Of a DNA stretch of 64,000 bases, positions 27,194 through 36,253 are shown one piece after another. Made by a program: the position numbers and the translations under genes. This stretch comes from Paenibacillus woosongensis (lineage in GTDB: Bacteria > Bacillota > Bacilli > Paenibacillales > Paenibacillaceae), in the NCBI RefSeq assembly GCF_030122845.1, contig NZ_CP126084.1, positions 3,658,001 to 3,722,000 on the forward strand, in the 5' to 3' direction. The notes under the pieces were generated by a model. The model searched no databases and had not been told where the DNA came from. It worked only from the letters and a program-made list of their open reading frames with translations. Every line of letters begins with the position of its first letter. Within the stretch, counting starts at the first letter, position 1.

Positions 27194-28981
27194 TTAGATG
27201 TTTTCCTCTTTTGAAGGTATCGTGAAAGAAATAAATGTACCTTTGCCATATTCGCTCGAAATGTTCAGACCATGCTTATCACCGAATGTCATCGTTAGCC
27301 TCTGCTGGACATTGCTTAATCCAATACGGTTATTCACGTCGGTATGTGCTTCAGCTATGGATCGTCTAACCTCTTTGAGCCGCTCCTGGGTCATCCCCAT
27401 GCCATCGTCCTGAATCGTTATTTCCGCATGGTCGTCCACGGCCTGAATGAGTAGCTTGACATGAACTCCGCCTTCCTTATTCTCCACGCCATGTACGACG
27501 GCATTCTCCACGAGCGGCTGAATGATCAGAGGCGGCATGAAAATGCCTTCTAACTTGCGGTCTATGACTAGCTCGTACTCCAGCCGATCTTCATAGCGGA
27601 ATTTTTGGATTTCCAAATAGGAACGAACCATTTCTAGTTCTTCCTTCAGCATAATTTGATCTCTGCCTACCTCCAGATTTTTGCGCATCAATTTCCCCAG
27701 CAGCCGGACGACGTTCGCAATCTCCTTCTCCCCCTTCATATGAGCGTTCATCCGAATCGACTCCAGGGAATTGAATAGAAAATGCGGGTTGATCTGGCTG
27801 GCCAGCATCTTGAGCTTGATCTCCCTTTGAGCGATCTCAAGCGCATTGTTCTGCTCCGTCTTCTCAACGACTTGGTTCATAAGCAGGTTAATGCTCTCCA
27901 CCATATAATTGAACTGCCGCGACAGCTGCCCGATCTCATCATTCCCGTCGACGGAGGACACCACAGCAAGGTCGCCAAGCGCCAGCCGATTGAAATGGCG
28001 GCTAAGGCGCAGCAGCCGGTTCGTCATTAGGAACGAGACGATATACACAAACAACAGCGCAATGAACAGCACGAGCAATATAAAAAGCAGACCAAGCAGG
28101 CTAACCTGATTGGCATCCTTGACAATAGCCTTCGTCGCAAAAACGGAAACGATTTTCAATCCGTTCATGCTCGACTCCGGAATCAAATCCTCGACGACCA
28201 CGTAGGAGGGCTCGCCTTGCATTTCCATTTTGTGCGCACCGCTTGGCTGCTGGTGCAGATCAATCCCGTAATCGAGCTGATGGATCGTTTTGCCTACCAG
28301 ATCCGGATTTTTGCCTGCCACGATATATCCCTGCTCATCGAAGATCAGCGTCTCGAACTGTTCCTGGCCCAGCATCCGGTTCAATTCCTCCTGGTTCAGC
28401 ACAATCATAAGCACCCCGCTGGAACGATGCTCGGGAAAAGGAATTTGCCGGATCAAACTCAGTTTCCGGGCGGGAAAATCATCACCATCCGCAACATAGA
28501 ACCAGCCTATGCTTTTCGTTTCCATCGCCCTCTGATACCACAGCGCGGAGCGGGTCGCCTCCTCCAGCGGAATCAGCTCCAAATTGTTAATGAGCGTCGG
28601 GTTGTCATAATAGAATCGAATGGCAGAAATCCCGCGATACAGCTGAACATATTCCTTGAAATCATCGTAGCTCAAATAAGCCTTGGTCAGCTCGAACACG
28701 CTTGGATACTGGGCAGTCGCCATTCTTTCCAGCGTTTTATCGAACATAAAGGTGTTGGACAGGTCCGTGGGCACGCGAAGCATATTCTCTAGCTGGGTCT
28801 TGATTTTTTTTACGTCGTTCGTAGTTTGCTCAATCGCGCGTTCCATCGCCTGCTGGCGAAAATGACCCGTTACCGCCCCGCCCACGATCAGGACGGGCAG
28901 CATAACGACTACGATATAAGTCATCAGCAGCTTGTGCTTCAGCTTGAGATCATTCAACAAACGCACCATTTTAGTTCGCAA
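27194..28981 (-). CDS. Sensor histidine kinase, YesM/LytS-like family
   Basis: The 595-residue kinase has a membrane helix near residues 15-36, an extracytoplasmic sensor region to about 285, a second helix (about 288-312), HAMP (about 315-365), the phosphoacceptor His in INPHFLFNSLE, and an ATPase domain with IIQPLVENAVVHG and DDGMGM. The TTG start follows GGGGGTG by five bases. It directly precedes the permease genes, so it probably senses the transported sugar. No response regulator is adjacent; the orphan YesN-type regulator at 36.3-37.8 kb is a possible partner. Confidence 0.92.
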   Translation of the reverse strand: MRTKMVRLLNDLKLKHKLLMTYIVVVMLPVLIVGGAVTGHFRQQAMERAIEQTTNDVKKIKTQLENMLRVPTDLSNTFMFDKTLERMATAQYPSVFELTKAYLSYDDFKEYVQLYRGISAIRFYYDNPTLINNLELIPLEEATRSALWYQRAMETKSIGWFYVADGDDFPARKLSLIRQIPFPEHRSSGVLMIVLNQEELNRMLGQEQFETLIFDEQGYIVAGKNPDLVGKTIHQLDYGIDLHQQPSGAHKMEMQGEPSYVVVEDLIPESSMNGLKIVSVFATKAIVKDANQVSLLGLLFILLVLFIALLFVYIVSFLMTNRLLRLSRHFNRLALGDLAVVSSVDGNDEIGQLSRQFNYMVESINLLMNQVVEKTEQNNALEIAQREIKLKMLASQINPHFLFNSLESIRMNAHMKGEKEIANVVRLLGKLMRKNLEVGRDQIMLKEELEMVRSYLEIQKFRYEDRLEYELVIDRKLEGIFMPPLIIQPLVENAVVHGVENKEGGVHVKLLIQAVDDHAEITIQDDGMGMTQERLKEVRRSIAEAHTDVNNRIGLSNVQQRLTMTFGDKHGLNISSEYGKGTFISFTIPSKEENI

Positions 28982-29328
28982 AAAAACACCCCCGATGTTT
29001 AACCGTTACTCTGCTACTCTACTATCCTTCGATGGACTTGTCCCTTCCGCGTCTCTATTATGACAAAACCGGGTTACGGGATTTATGACTATATCTAAAT
29101 GGTCAGGATCAGGTACTAGATGTAATTCATGCAACTAGTTCATCGGTTTTGGCCGTGTTAGAGGGAGCTAACTGCAAAACCTACATGTAGTTTTAAGCTT
29201 GTTAGCCGAATTCACTCCATTCAGGCAAACTAACTGCATGTTTTGCATTTAGCGCATGGTTTTCTGATAAAACAGCTTAACTAGATGTATAAAATACATT
29301 TCGCTAGACTCCCACATCGTTACTTACT
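28982..29328. other. Intergenic region with short-repeat character
   Basis: No convincing gene is seen. From about 29110 to 29310 it holds loosely repeated strings built on CTAACTGCA, CATGTAGTT and CTAGATGTA. Similar strings occur near 35.95-36.13 kb, so this looks like a diverged extragenic repeat family. Confidence 0.4.
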
Positions 29329-29380
29329 ATGGTGTGATCAAACATAACTCCTCCTGTGGTGTATCGAACATGACTCCTCG
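29329..29380. repeat. Two tandem imperfect 24-bp repeats
   Basis: TGGTGTGATCAAACATAACT and TGGTGTATCGAACATGACT, each followed by CCTC, lie head to tail two bases apart. Such end-type repeats can be left by insertion sequences, but no transposase remnant is recognisable. Confidence 0.5.
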
Positions 29381-29492
29381 ATATGGATTTAATCCCCAAT
29401 GAACGGTTCTTGAGCTTCCGTAAGGCGAAAAATGTATACGAAGGGTACTAGTTACCGCCAGTGTCCTAACGAAAACACCCAATAAAAGCGGA

Positions 29493-29523
29493 AAATATCC
29501 CCTATGCGATGCAGGGGATATTT
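29493..29523 (-). terminator. Terminator after the GH31 gene
   Basis: A perfect 11-bp stem (AAATATCCCCT/AGGGGATATTT) with a nine-base loop is followed on the minus strand by TCCGCTTTTATT. Confidence 0.75.
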
Positions 29524-29542
29524 CCACTTGAATCCAACTTGT

Positions 29543-31864
29543 TTATTTAAGTGTAACTTGAATTTCCGCTTTGCCGCTGAATGCGCCTACTGCGATGCTG
29601 CCATCGGCATTCAGCTGGCCGCCTTGCACCGATGCTGCCTGGCCGAAGCCGTGCAGACTGATGTTAAACGGCTTGCCTGCGCCTTCCGCCGTAATGCGGA
29701 GCGTAGAGCCTTCGCGCGATACCGCGATTTCCAGCTCGGTTTCGCCCTTCACGTTGCGAACTTTCCGGGATACCTGCGCACCGTCTTCGATTTGATACAA
29801 TCTGACATCTGCGTCCTGAGCGTAGTCATAATCCGGTTTGACATCGTTCGCGCCCATAACGAGGATGGAGTTCGGACGCACGAAGAGCGGCAGGCTGAAG
29901 AAATCGTAATTCTCTTTGCGCCATTTTCCGCCTTCGATCGTTTCGCCCGTCAATAGATGGGTCCAGCTGCCTTCCGGCAAGTAGTAGGCTACGTTGCCTT
30001 CCTTGCTGAATACCGGTGCCACCAGCACGGAGTCGCCCAGCATATATTGACGGTCGAGCATTTCACTTGCCGGATCTTCCGGGAACTCCAGGAACATCGC
30101 GCGCATCGTCGGCACGCCCTGCTCCGTCGCTTCAACCGCTGTGTCGAACAAGTACGGCATCAGACGGCATTTCAGCTTCGTGAAGAAGCGCGTTACGTCT
30201 ACCGCCTCATCGTCGTATGCCCATGGAACCCGGTAAGAGCTGCTTCCATGGAGACGGCTGTGGCTGGACAGGAGTCCGAATGCGAGCCAGCGCTTGAACA
30301 CGTCGGCAGGAGCCGTATTCTCGAATCCGCCAATATCGTGGCTCCAGAAGCCAAAGCCGGATACGCCAAGAGACAATCCGCCTCTCAAGCTCTCAGCCAT
30401 CGACTCGTAGTCCGCGTAGCAGTCGCCGCCCCAGTGAACCGGGAACTTCTGACCGCCCGCTGTAGCCGAACGGGCAAACAATGCCGCTTCATTTTTGCCA
30501 AGCTTCTCTTCCAGCACTTCAAACACAACTTTATTATACAATTGAGTGTAGTAGTTGTGCATTTTCACCGGGTCGGAGCCGTCATGGTAGACGACATCTG
30601 TTGGAATCCGCTCGCCGAAGTCGGTCTTGAAGCTGTCCACGCCCATATCTACGAGATCACGCAGATAGCCTGCGAACCATTCGCACGCATCGGGATTCGT
30701 GAAGTCAACAAGCGCCATTCCCGGCTGCCACAAATTCCACTGCCATACGTCGCCGTTAGGTCTTTTCACAAGATAGCCATGCTTCTTGCCCTCTTCAAAC
30801 AGAGCGGAGCGCTGAGCGATATATGGATTGATCCAGACGCAAATTTTAAGCCCCTTCTCTTTAAGACGCTTCAGCATTCCTTCCGGATCCGGGAAAGTGC
30901 GCTCGTCCCATTTGAAATCCGTCCAGTGGAATTCGCGCATCCAGAAGCAGTCAAAGTGGAAGACATGCAGCGGCAAATCTCTTTCCGCCATGCCGTCAAC
31001 AAAGGAGTTGACCGTCGCTTCATCATAGTTCGTTGTAAACGACGTCGTCAGCCACAGCCCGAACGTCCATGCCGGAGGCAGGGAAGGCTTGCCCGTAAGC
31101 GCCGTATATTTGTTCAGAACCTCTTTCGGCTCAGGACCGTCGATGACGAAATACTCAAGCGATTCCCCAGGAACGCTGAATTGTACTTTCTTGACCTTCT
31201 CGGAAGCTACTTCAAAGGAAACAGCGCCCGGATCATTGACAAATACCCCGTATCCTTTGTTCGTAATATAAAAAGGAATGTTCTTGTAAGCTTGTTCGGA
31301 GCTTGTGCCGCCATCTTTATTCCAGATATCCACGACTTGACCGTTCTTGACGAAGGAAGTAAAGCGTTCTCCAAGCCCGTATACCCATTCGCCTACCGTA
31401 AGATCCAGTTCTTCGCGCATATATACCGCGCCGCCGTTCTCCTCGACATGAGCCATGGATTTGAACGCGCTGCCGGTAATGCGCTCCGAACCGCGGTAGA
31501 AATCAACAGACCATTGCGGCCCCTTGTTCACTCTGACGCTCAAATTACCGCTTTTCAGCTCGGCGTAATCGTCGTTTTCCGTAATTTGGACATGATCGCC
31601 GCTGCCGCCTGCGAGTTCGAAATGAGGACCGTGATCCACTGTACCAGCAAAATGCACCAGTTTCACGCCGATGACGCCTGGTAGCGGGGAGTGGAATTGA
31701 ATCGTCAGCAGTTGGCCGTTGATCGTATTGGCACGACCTTGGATCGGCCTTGTTGAAGCATAGGCTGTCAGCTTATTATCCGCAATCGTAAAATCGTGGG
31801 CCTGCACTGCTGTCGACAGTGTAAATCCTTCACGAATCAACCAGTTGCCGTCTGTAAATTTCAT
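29543..31864 (-). CDS. yicI: Alpha-xylosidase, GH31 (YicI type)
   Basis: The 773-residue enzyme has the GH31 N-terminal domain with GEWVYGLGERFTSFVKNGQ, the barrel with HFDCFWMREFHWTDFKWD, the nucleophile Asp in DSFKTDFGERIP and the acid/base Asp in HWGGDCYADYESM, then beta-domains at the C-terminus. The FKTDFGE and FWMREF forms are typical of YicI alpha-xylosidases, which remove xylose from xyloglucan oligosaccharides such as isoprimeverose. No signal peptide is seen, so it is cytosolic. AAAGGCGGT precedes the ATG. A divergent AraC regulator is likely its controller. Confidence 0.95.
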   Translation of the reverse strand: MKFTDGNWLIREGFTLSTAVQAHDFTIADNKLTAYASTRPIQGRANTINGQLLTIQFHSPLPGVIGVKLVHFAGTVDHGPHFELAGGSGDHVQITENDDYAELKSGNLSVRVNKGPQWSVDFYRGSERITGSAFKSMAHVEENGGAVYMREELDLTVGEWVYGLGERFTSFVKNGQVVDIWNKDGGTSSEQAYKNIPFYITNKGYGVFVNDPGAVSFEVASEKVKKVQFSVPGESLEYFVIDGPEPKEVLNKYTALTGKPSLPPAWTFGLWLTTSFTTNYDEATVNSFVDGMAERDLPLHVFHFDCFWMREFHWTDFKWDERTFPDPEGMLKRLKEKGLKICVWINPYIAQRSALFEEGKKHGYLVKRPNGDVWQWNLWQPGMALVDFTNPDACEWFAGYLRDLVDMGVDSFKTDFGERIPTDVVYHDGSDPVKMHNYYTQLYNKVVFEVLEEKLGKNEAALFARSATAGGQKFPVHWGGDCYADYESMAESLRGGLSLGVSGFGFWSHDIGGFENTAPADVFKRWLAFGLLSSHSRLHGSSSYRVPWAYDDEAVDVTRFFTKLKCRLMPYLFDTAVEATEQGVPTMRAMFLEFPEDPASEMLDRQYMLGDSVLVAPVFSKEGNVAYYLPEGSWTHLLTGETIEGGKWRKENYDFFSLPLFVRPNSILVMGANDVKPDYDYAQDADVRLYQIEDGAQVSRKVRNVKGETELEIAVSREGSTLRITAEGAGKPFNISLHGFGQAASVQGGQLNADGSIAVGAFSGKAEIQVTLK

Positions 31865-31922
31865 CGTTTAGAACCGCCTTTCTAATATCGTTGTAATCTT
31901 GCAATAAACCGTCTATACTTGC

Positions 31923-31928
31923 ATTATA
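31923..31928 (-). promoter_or_regulatory. Probable -10 of the GH31 promoter
   Basis: A perfect TATAAT lies on the minus strand about 60 bases before the GH31 start. The -35 region is poor, in keeping with an activator-dependent promoter. Confidence 0.4.
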
Positions 31929-31997
31929 CTGATAAAAAATAACCCATTCTAACATAATTTAATGAATTTATAACACAATATTGATGAGGTGAGCAGA

Positions 31998-32900
31998 ATG
32001 GATCAAGCATTGCGCCGCTCTCTGAAGGAGAGCAAGACTCATGGCGACGAAAGATTGCCATTTGGCACCTACTGGTACCAGTTCGGCCCAGGCGAGCACG
32101 TCGTGGACTGCCATTGGCACGAGGAAGCCGAGTTCTTCTACTGCCTGGAGGGAGAGACGCTGTTCCAGGTAGACACCGATTATTTCGTCGTGCGGGCCGG
32201 GGAAGCCGTATTTATCGACGGCGGCGATATTCACGCCGCGCATGCCCATGGAGAACAGGGCTGCTCTTTTTTTACGCTCGTATTTGGAACGAATATGCTG
32301 TCCAGCGCTTATTATGACGCTGTTCAGGAGAATTTAATTCTCCCGCTGCAGGAAAGAAAAGCCACGTTCCCCCGTCATATATCCGAAAAGCATGATTACG
32401 GACAACCCTTGTTGCAGCACCTGGCAGCGATCATGGACAGCTGTGAGGCGAGAGCTCCCGGATATGAGGGTTCTGTCAAAGGGCATCTCTATCTTATGCT
32501 CTCGGAATTAGCGGTACGTGGCCAGCTGTGCAACCGTGCGGCTACGACCGGCAATGACTCCTTCAAAATCGAGCGGCTGAAAAAGGTCATCCATTACATT
32601 CAGCAGAACTATGGCCAGCAAATCCGGCTCTCCGAATTAGCCGCGCTCATTCCGATGAGCGAAGGACAGCTGTGCCGCTTCTTCAAATCCATGACCCGGC
32701 AGACCCCGATGGATTACATCAATTCCTACCGAATCCGGCAAGCCGTCGAGCTGCTTCGGGAGCCTGACCGCAAAATATCCGACATCGCTCTTGAGGTAGG
32801 CTATGACAATATCAGCTATTTCATCCGGGTATTCCGGAAGGCGATGAATTGCTCCCCTTCGGAATTCCGCAAAAAATGGTTCGAATCGATCGAAGCTTAA
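31998..32900 (+). CDS. AraC family transcriptional regulator between GH31 and GH3
   Basis: The 300-residue regulator has an N-terminal cupin with the metal-like box HVVDCHWHEEAEFFYCLEGE and GGDIHAAHAHGEQGC. Two C-terminal helix-turn-helix motifs follow (IRLSELAALIPMSEGQLCRFFKSM and ISDIALEVGYDNISYFIRVFRKAMNCSPSEFRK). The ATG at 31998 follows GAGGTGAG. It is divergent to the alpha-xylosidase and ends one base before the convergent GH3 stop. Confidence 0.92.
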   Translation: MDQALRRSLKESKTHGDERLPFGTYWYQFGPGEHVVDCHWHEEAEFFYCLEGETLFQVDTDYFVVRAGEAVFIDGGDIHAAHAHGEQGCSFFTLVFGTNMLSSAYYDAVQENLILPLQERKATFPRHISEKHDYGQPLLQHLAAIMDSCEARAPGYEGSVKGHLYLMLSELAVRGQLCNRAATTGNDSFKIERLKKVIHYIQQNYGQQIRLSELAALIPMSEGQLCRFFKSMTRQTPMDYINSYRIRQAVELLREPDRKISDIALEVGYDNISYFIRVFRKAMNCSPSEFRKKWFESIEA

Positions 32901-32901
32901 A

Positions 32902-35748
32902 TCAAACGATCCGGAACCAGCTGAGCCGGACCTCGCCCTTCAGCCTCAAATATAGCTGCCGGCGGCCAGAAACTGCTTCGACCGGAACCGATATCGTCGT
33001 CCATGCCTGTGGTCCGCCGGTCGGCAGCACCCGGCATTGGGCTGCGGCAGGCCCGTCCGCGGCATCCAGCGCGATTTCGATCTCGCCGCCCCGGATAGCT
33101 CCCGATACTCTCGCTTCAAACCGCTGAGCCTCGCTTCCGAACTCCATGTCATGGAAAGCGATCCAGCCTTCTTCAGACTTACAGGCCACGCTTTCGCCGC
33201 CCTCGCGGCATTCGTCGATGAAGACGCCCTCGTAGTCGTCATAGTTTACAGCCCTCACCGGGGCTGCGGCCATCCGCGCCGGAATCTGTTCTCCTTCAAC
33301 CTCCAGGGACGTTTCGAGCATGATATCCCCGGACGAACGACCGACCATCAGCGTATATGTTCCGCGCTCCACACAGTAACGATCCCGGGTTACGTCCCAG
33401 AAGGCCAGGTCGGCGCTGTGCAGCTCGAACGTTACTGTAGCCGATGCCCCGGCGGCCAGATGGATGCGCCGGAACCCGCCTAACGTCTTCAATGGGCGTA
33501 CAACCCGAGAGTGGTTCGCGCGGACATACAGCTGAACGACCTCGTCACCGTCCAGTTGCCCAGCGTTGCGCACATTCACGGATACGGTGACGGACTCATT
33601 TTCGGATACTTTAACGGCGCTTAAAGTCAAATCACTGTATGCGAACTCGGTATAACTGAGTCCATGACCAAAAGGAAACAGCGCTTCGCCCTCGAAGTAT
33701 TGGTAGGTTCTTTTGCCCTTGATGATGTCATAATCCATCATGTCCGGCAGCTCGGAGGCCGATTTGTACCAGGTCATATTCAAACGTCCAGCCGGATTGT
33801 AATCTCCGAACAGCACGTCGCCCACCGCATGTCCAAGCTCCTGTCCCCCATGCGATGTAAAGATAATAGAAGGAACATACTCCTTCTCCCAATTGACCGC
33901 AAACGGGTAACTGCCGACAATAACGACAACGGTATTCGGATTAGCAGCATGTACGGCCTGAATCATGGCCTGCTGTGATGGCGGCAGCATAATGTCGGCG
34001 CGATCCGTCGTTTCCTTTCCGTTGATGAACGGATTGTTGCCGACAAATACAATGGCCGTATCGGCAGATTTCGCCGTATCGACAGCCTCCTTCAGCCCGT
34101 CCTGCACGACCTCTACATAAAATCCGCTTACAGCTGCAGCAGCCTGCTCTACTTCGGCGACGACCAGCCGCTTGTTCTCATCCTCGATGATTGCCTTGCC
34201 TTCCCAGGATTTCATGACGAGCGCGTCCTTCTCGCCTTTGGCGAAGCTGAACACCTCTTTGACGAACCAGCCGCTGGCCTCCTCCGAGACAGCGGCAATG
34301 CCTCCGCCCTGTCCGTGGTCGCGTTCTGTGATGAATTTGCCGTTGCCCAGCGCCCGCAACGTAAGGCTGTCCCAGCCCCAGTCCGTGCATTCGAATACTT
34401 CGGCTTGCTCGGCAGATACCGTGTCCGCTCTGAGCTGCCCGTCTTCGGGAGCAACGGAAATATAATTTCCGTTCTCGGCAGAACGAAGACGAACCCGGTT
34501 ATTTCCCGTAGAAAAATGGACCCGGCTCGTGCCTAACTGCTCCATCACGCCCTGAAGCGGCGTAATTTTGTATGCCGGCGTGCCGCTATACCAGTCGGTA
34601 TAAGCCTCATTTGCAAGCGGTCCGATCACGGCAACGGAGCCCTGCCCCTTCGGCAGCGGCAGCAGTCCCTCGTTCTTCAGCAGCACGATCGATTCCTGAG
34701 CCGCTCTCCGCGACAGGGCCGAGTGCTCCGGCGCGCAAAGCTTCGACTCCGGCACATGGCTGTAAGGATTGCGGTCATCCGGATCGAACTCTCCTAGACG
34801 GAAGCGAACCCGAAAGGTGTTGCGCAGCGCATGATCTAAATCGCTCTCTGCCAGAATGCCTTGCTCCAGCGCATCGCGCAGCGCCTGGAATGAAATGTCC
34901 TGGTCATCGGTGATGCTGTCGATTCCCGCCTTTACCGAGCCTGCGACCGCCTCGGCATAAGACTGGACATAACCGTGATCCATAACCGTTCCCAGCACGT
35001 CCCCGGCATCGCCCACGACAAAGCCGTCCATGCCCCATTCGCCTTTGACAATTTCGTTGACTTCATTGTTCAAGTTGCACGGCGTCCCGTTGATGCCGTT
35101 ATACGCAGTCATCATTGAGCCAGCGCGACCTTCACGGAATGGCGCTTCAAACGCCTTCAAATAGTACTCGCGCTTATTCCGAGGGTCGATGCTGACCGAA
35201 GCGCTGCCACGGTCAATCTCGTTATTGTTCCCATAGAAATGCTTCAAGGTGGCTACCGTCTTATAGTAGAAAGGATGGTCTCCCTGCATTCCCTTAATTA
35301 GCTCAGTCGTCAAGCGTCCGGTCAAGCACGGATCTTCCCCATACGCCTCCTCGGTCCGGCCCCAGCGGGGATCGCGCTCCATATCGACCGTCGGCGCCCA
35401 GATCGTCAGGCCGTTGATGGCCGGATCACGCTGGTAATACACCCGGGCTTCATCGGCAATGACCGCGCCGATTTCATGCATCAGCTCGGGATTCCACGTG
35501 CAGGCAAGGCCCGTATTTTGCGGAAACACAGTCGCTTCGCCAAGCCAGGCTACGCCGTGCGCCCCTTCGGTGCCATGCTTGTATTTTTTTACGCCCAGCC
35601 GGGGAATCTCCGCTTGGTATTGACACATTAATTGAATCTTCTCTTCCGTCGTAAATCTCGAGATCAGGTCGTTCACCCGCTCGTTCAGCGGCAAATCGGG
35701 ATTCTGAAATGGAAACTGGTAATGATTCTCCACGTAAAATGACCTCAT
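32902..35748 (-). CDS. Beta-glucosidase/beta-xylosidase, GH3, with inserted trefoil-like domain and CBM6-like tail
   Basis: The 948-residue protein has the GH3 N-domain (GLTIWAPTVDMERDPRWGRTEEAYGEDP; nucleophile Asp in DGFVVGDAGDV), then the C-domain beginning ESIVLLKNEGLLPL. Within the C-domain about residues 410-560 form an insert with RSAENGNYISVAPEDGQL and RALGNGKFITERD, like fascin/trefoil repeats. A fibronectin-III-like segment (about 700-780) and a CBM6-like module at the end (about 830-948) follow. No signal peptide is seen. The ATG at 35748 has no ribosome site; GTG at 35733, six bases after GAGGTCA, is an equally good start. A perfect cre-like site lies just upstream. Confidence 0.92.
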   Translation of the reverse strand: MRSFYVENHYQFPFQNPDLPLNERVNDLISRFTTEEKIQLMCQYQAEIPRLGVKKYKHGTEGAHGVAWLGEATVFPQNTGLACTWNPELMHEIGAVIADEARVYYQRDPAINGLTIWAPTVDMERDPRWGRTEEAYGEDPCLTGRLTTELIKGMQGDHPFYYKTVATLKHFYGNNNEIDRGSASVSIDPRNKREYYLKAFEAPFREGRAGSMMTAYNGINGTPCNLNNEVNEIVKGEWGMDGFVVGDAGDVLGTVMDHGYVQSYAEAVAGSVKAGIDSITDDQDISFQALRDALEQGILAESDLDHALRNTFRVRFRLGEFDPDDRNPYSHVPESKLCAPEHSALSRRAAQESIVLLKNEGLLPLPKGQGSVAVIGPLANEAYTDWYSGTPAYKITPLQGVMEQLGTSRVHFSTGNNRVRLRSAENGNYISVAPEDGQLRADTVSAEQAEVFECTDWGWDSLTLRALGNGKFITERDHGQGGGIAAVSEEASGWFVKEVFSFAKGEKDALVMKSWEGKAIIEDENKRLVVAEVEQAAAAVSGFYVEVVQDGLKEAVDTAKSADTAIVFVGNNPFINGKETTDRADIMLPPSQQAMIQAVHAANPNTVVVIVGSYPFAVNWEKEYVPSIIFTSHGGQELGHAVGDVLFGDYNPAGRLNMTWYKSASELPDMMDYDIIKGKRTYQYFEGEALFPFGHGLSYTEFAYSDLTLSAVKVSENESVTVSVNVRNAGQLDGDEVVQLYVRANHSRVVRPLKTLGGFRRIHLAAGASATVTFELHSADLAFWDVTRDRYCVERGTYTLMVGRSSGDIMLETSLEVEGEQIPARMAAAPVRAVNYDDYEGVFIDECREGGESVACKSEEGWIAFHDMEFGSEAQRFEARVSGAIRGGEIEIALDAADGPAAAQCRVLPTGGPQAWTTISVPVEAVSGRRQLYLRLKGEVRLSWFRIV

Positions 35749-35767
35749 TTCTGCATGATTTTCAACC

Positions 35768-35782
35768 TTGAAAGCGCTTTTG
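35768..35782 (-). promoter_or_regulatory. cre site (CcpA catabolite control) upstream of GH3
   Basis: TTGAAAGCGCTTTTG fits the catabolite-responsive consensus WTGAAARCGYTTWNN at every position, 20 bases from the GH3 start. It should repress expression when glucose is present. Confidence 0.7.
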
Positions 35783-36151
35783 AATTCCGCGCTGCTTCCA
35801 GCTATCTTCCCATACTGTCATGATAGCTCGCGTGAAAAGGACTTCATACACGGAAGATTAGTCATGTTTTCATATAATAATCTAAGTTCTTCGTACTACT
35901 GAGCAGGCTTTCCGTTCTACCGGATGGATTAGTGGATTTATGGATTGAATGGATTTCATGCATCTAATTACTGTTCAATAAGGCTGTTTCGCAAAATAGC
36001 TGTATTTAAAGTAACTAAAACACAGCTTTTCAACCTATCGGGCCATTTTTTAAATACTAACTGCTAGAAATCCAGTTAATGGCGCATTCAGCGATAGACC
36101 GTATCCTTTTACTACAGCAAATACAGTTAGCTGCGTGCTCGGAAATTGGAC
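35783..36151. other. Intergenic region between GH3 and the YesN-type regulator gene
   Basis: No gene is seen. The stretch at 35950-36140 contains CTAACTGCT, CAGTTAAT and ACAGTTAGC strings related to those at 29.1-29.3 kb. Confidence 0.35.
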
Positions 36152-36185
36152 AAAAAAATCTTTCCAGGATGATGCCTGGAAAGAT
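36152..36185 (-). terminator. Intrinsic terminator after the YesN-type regulator
   Basis: On the minus strand ATCTTTCCAGG pairs perfectly with CCTGGAAAGAT and is followed by TTTTTTT. Confidence 0.93.
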
Positions 36186-36253
36186 CGGATGGCGCAGCCT
36201 AAGCCTGCATTTTTGCGCTTCGCTTTAACGAAGAGCTTGCTGATTCGTTCTGA

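Noticed and set aside
29327-29527. 66-codon frame on the minus strand before GH31
   Set aside because: It runs through the tandem repeats, overlaps the GH31 terminator, has no ribosome site and resembles no family.
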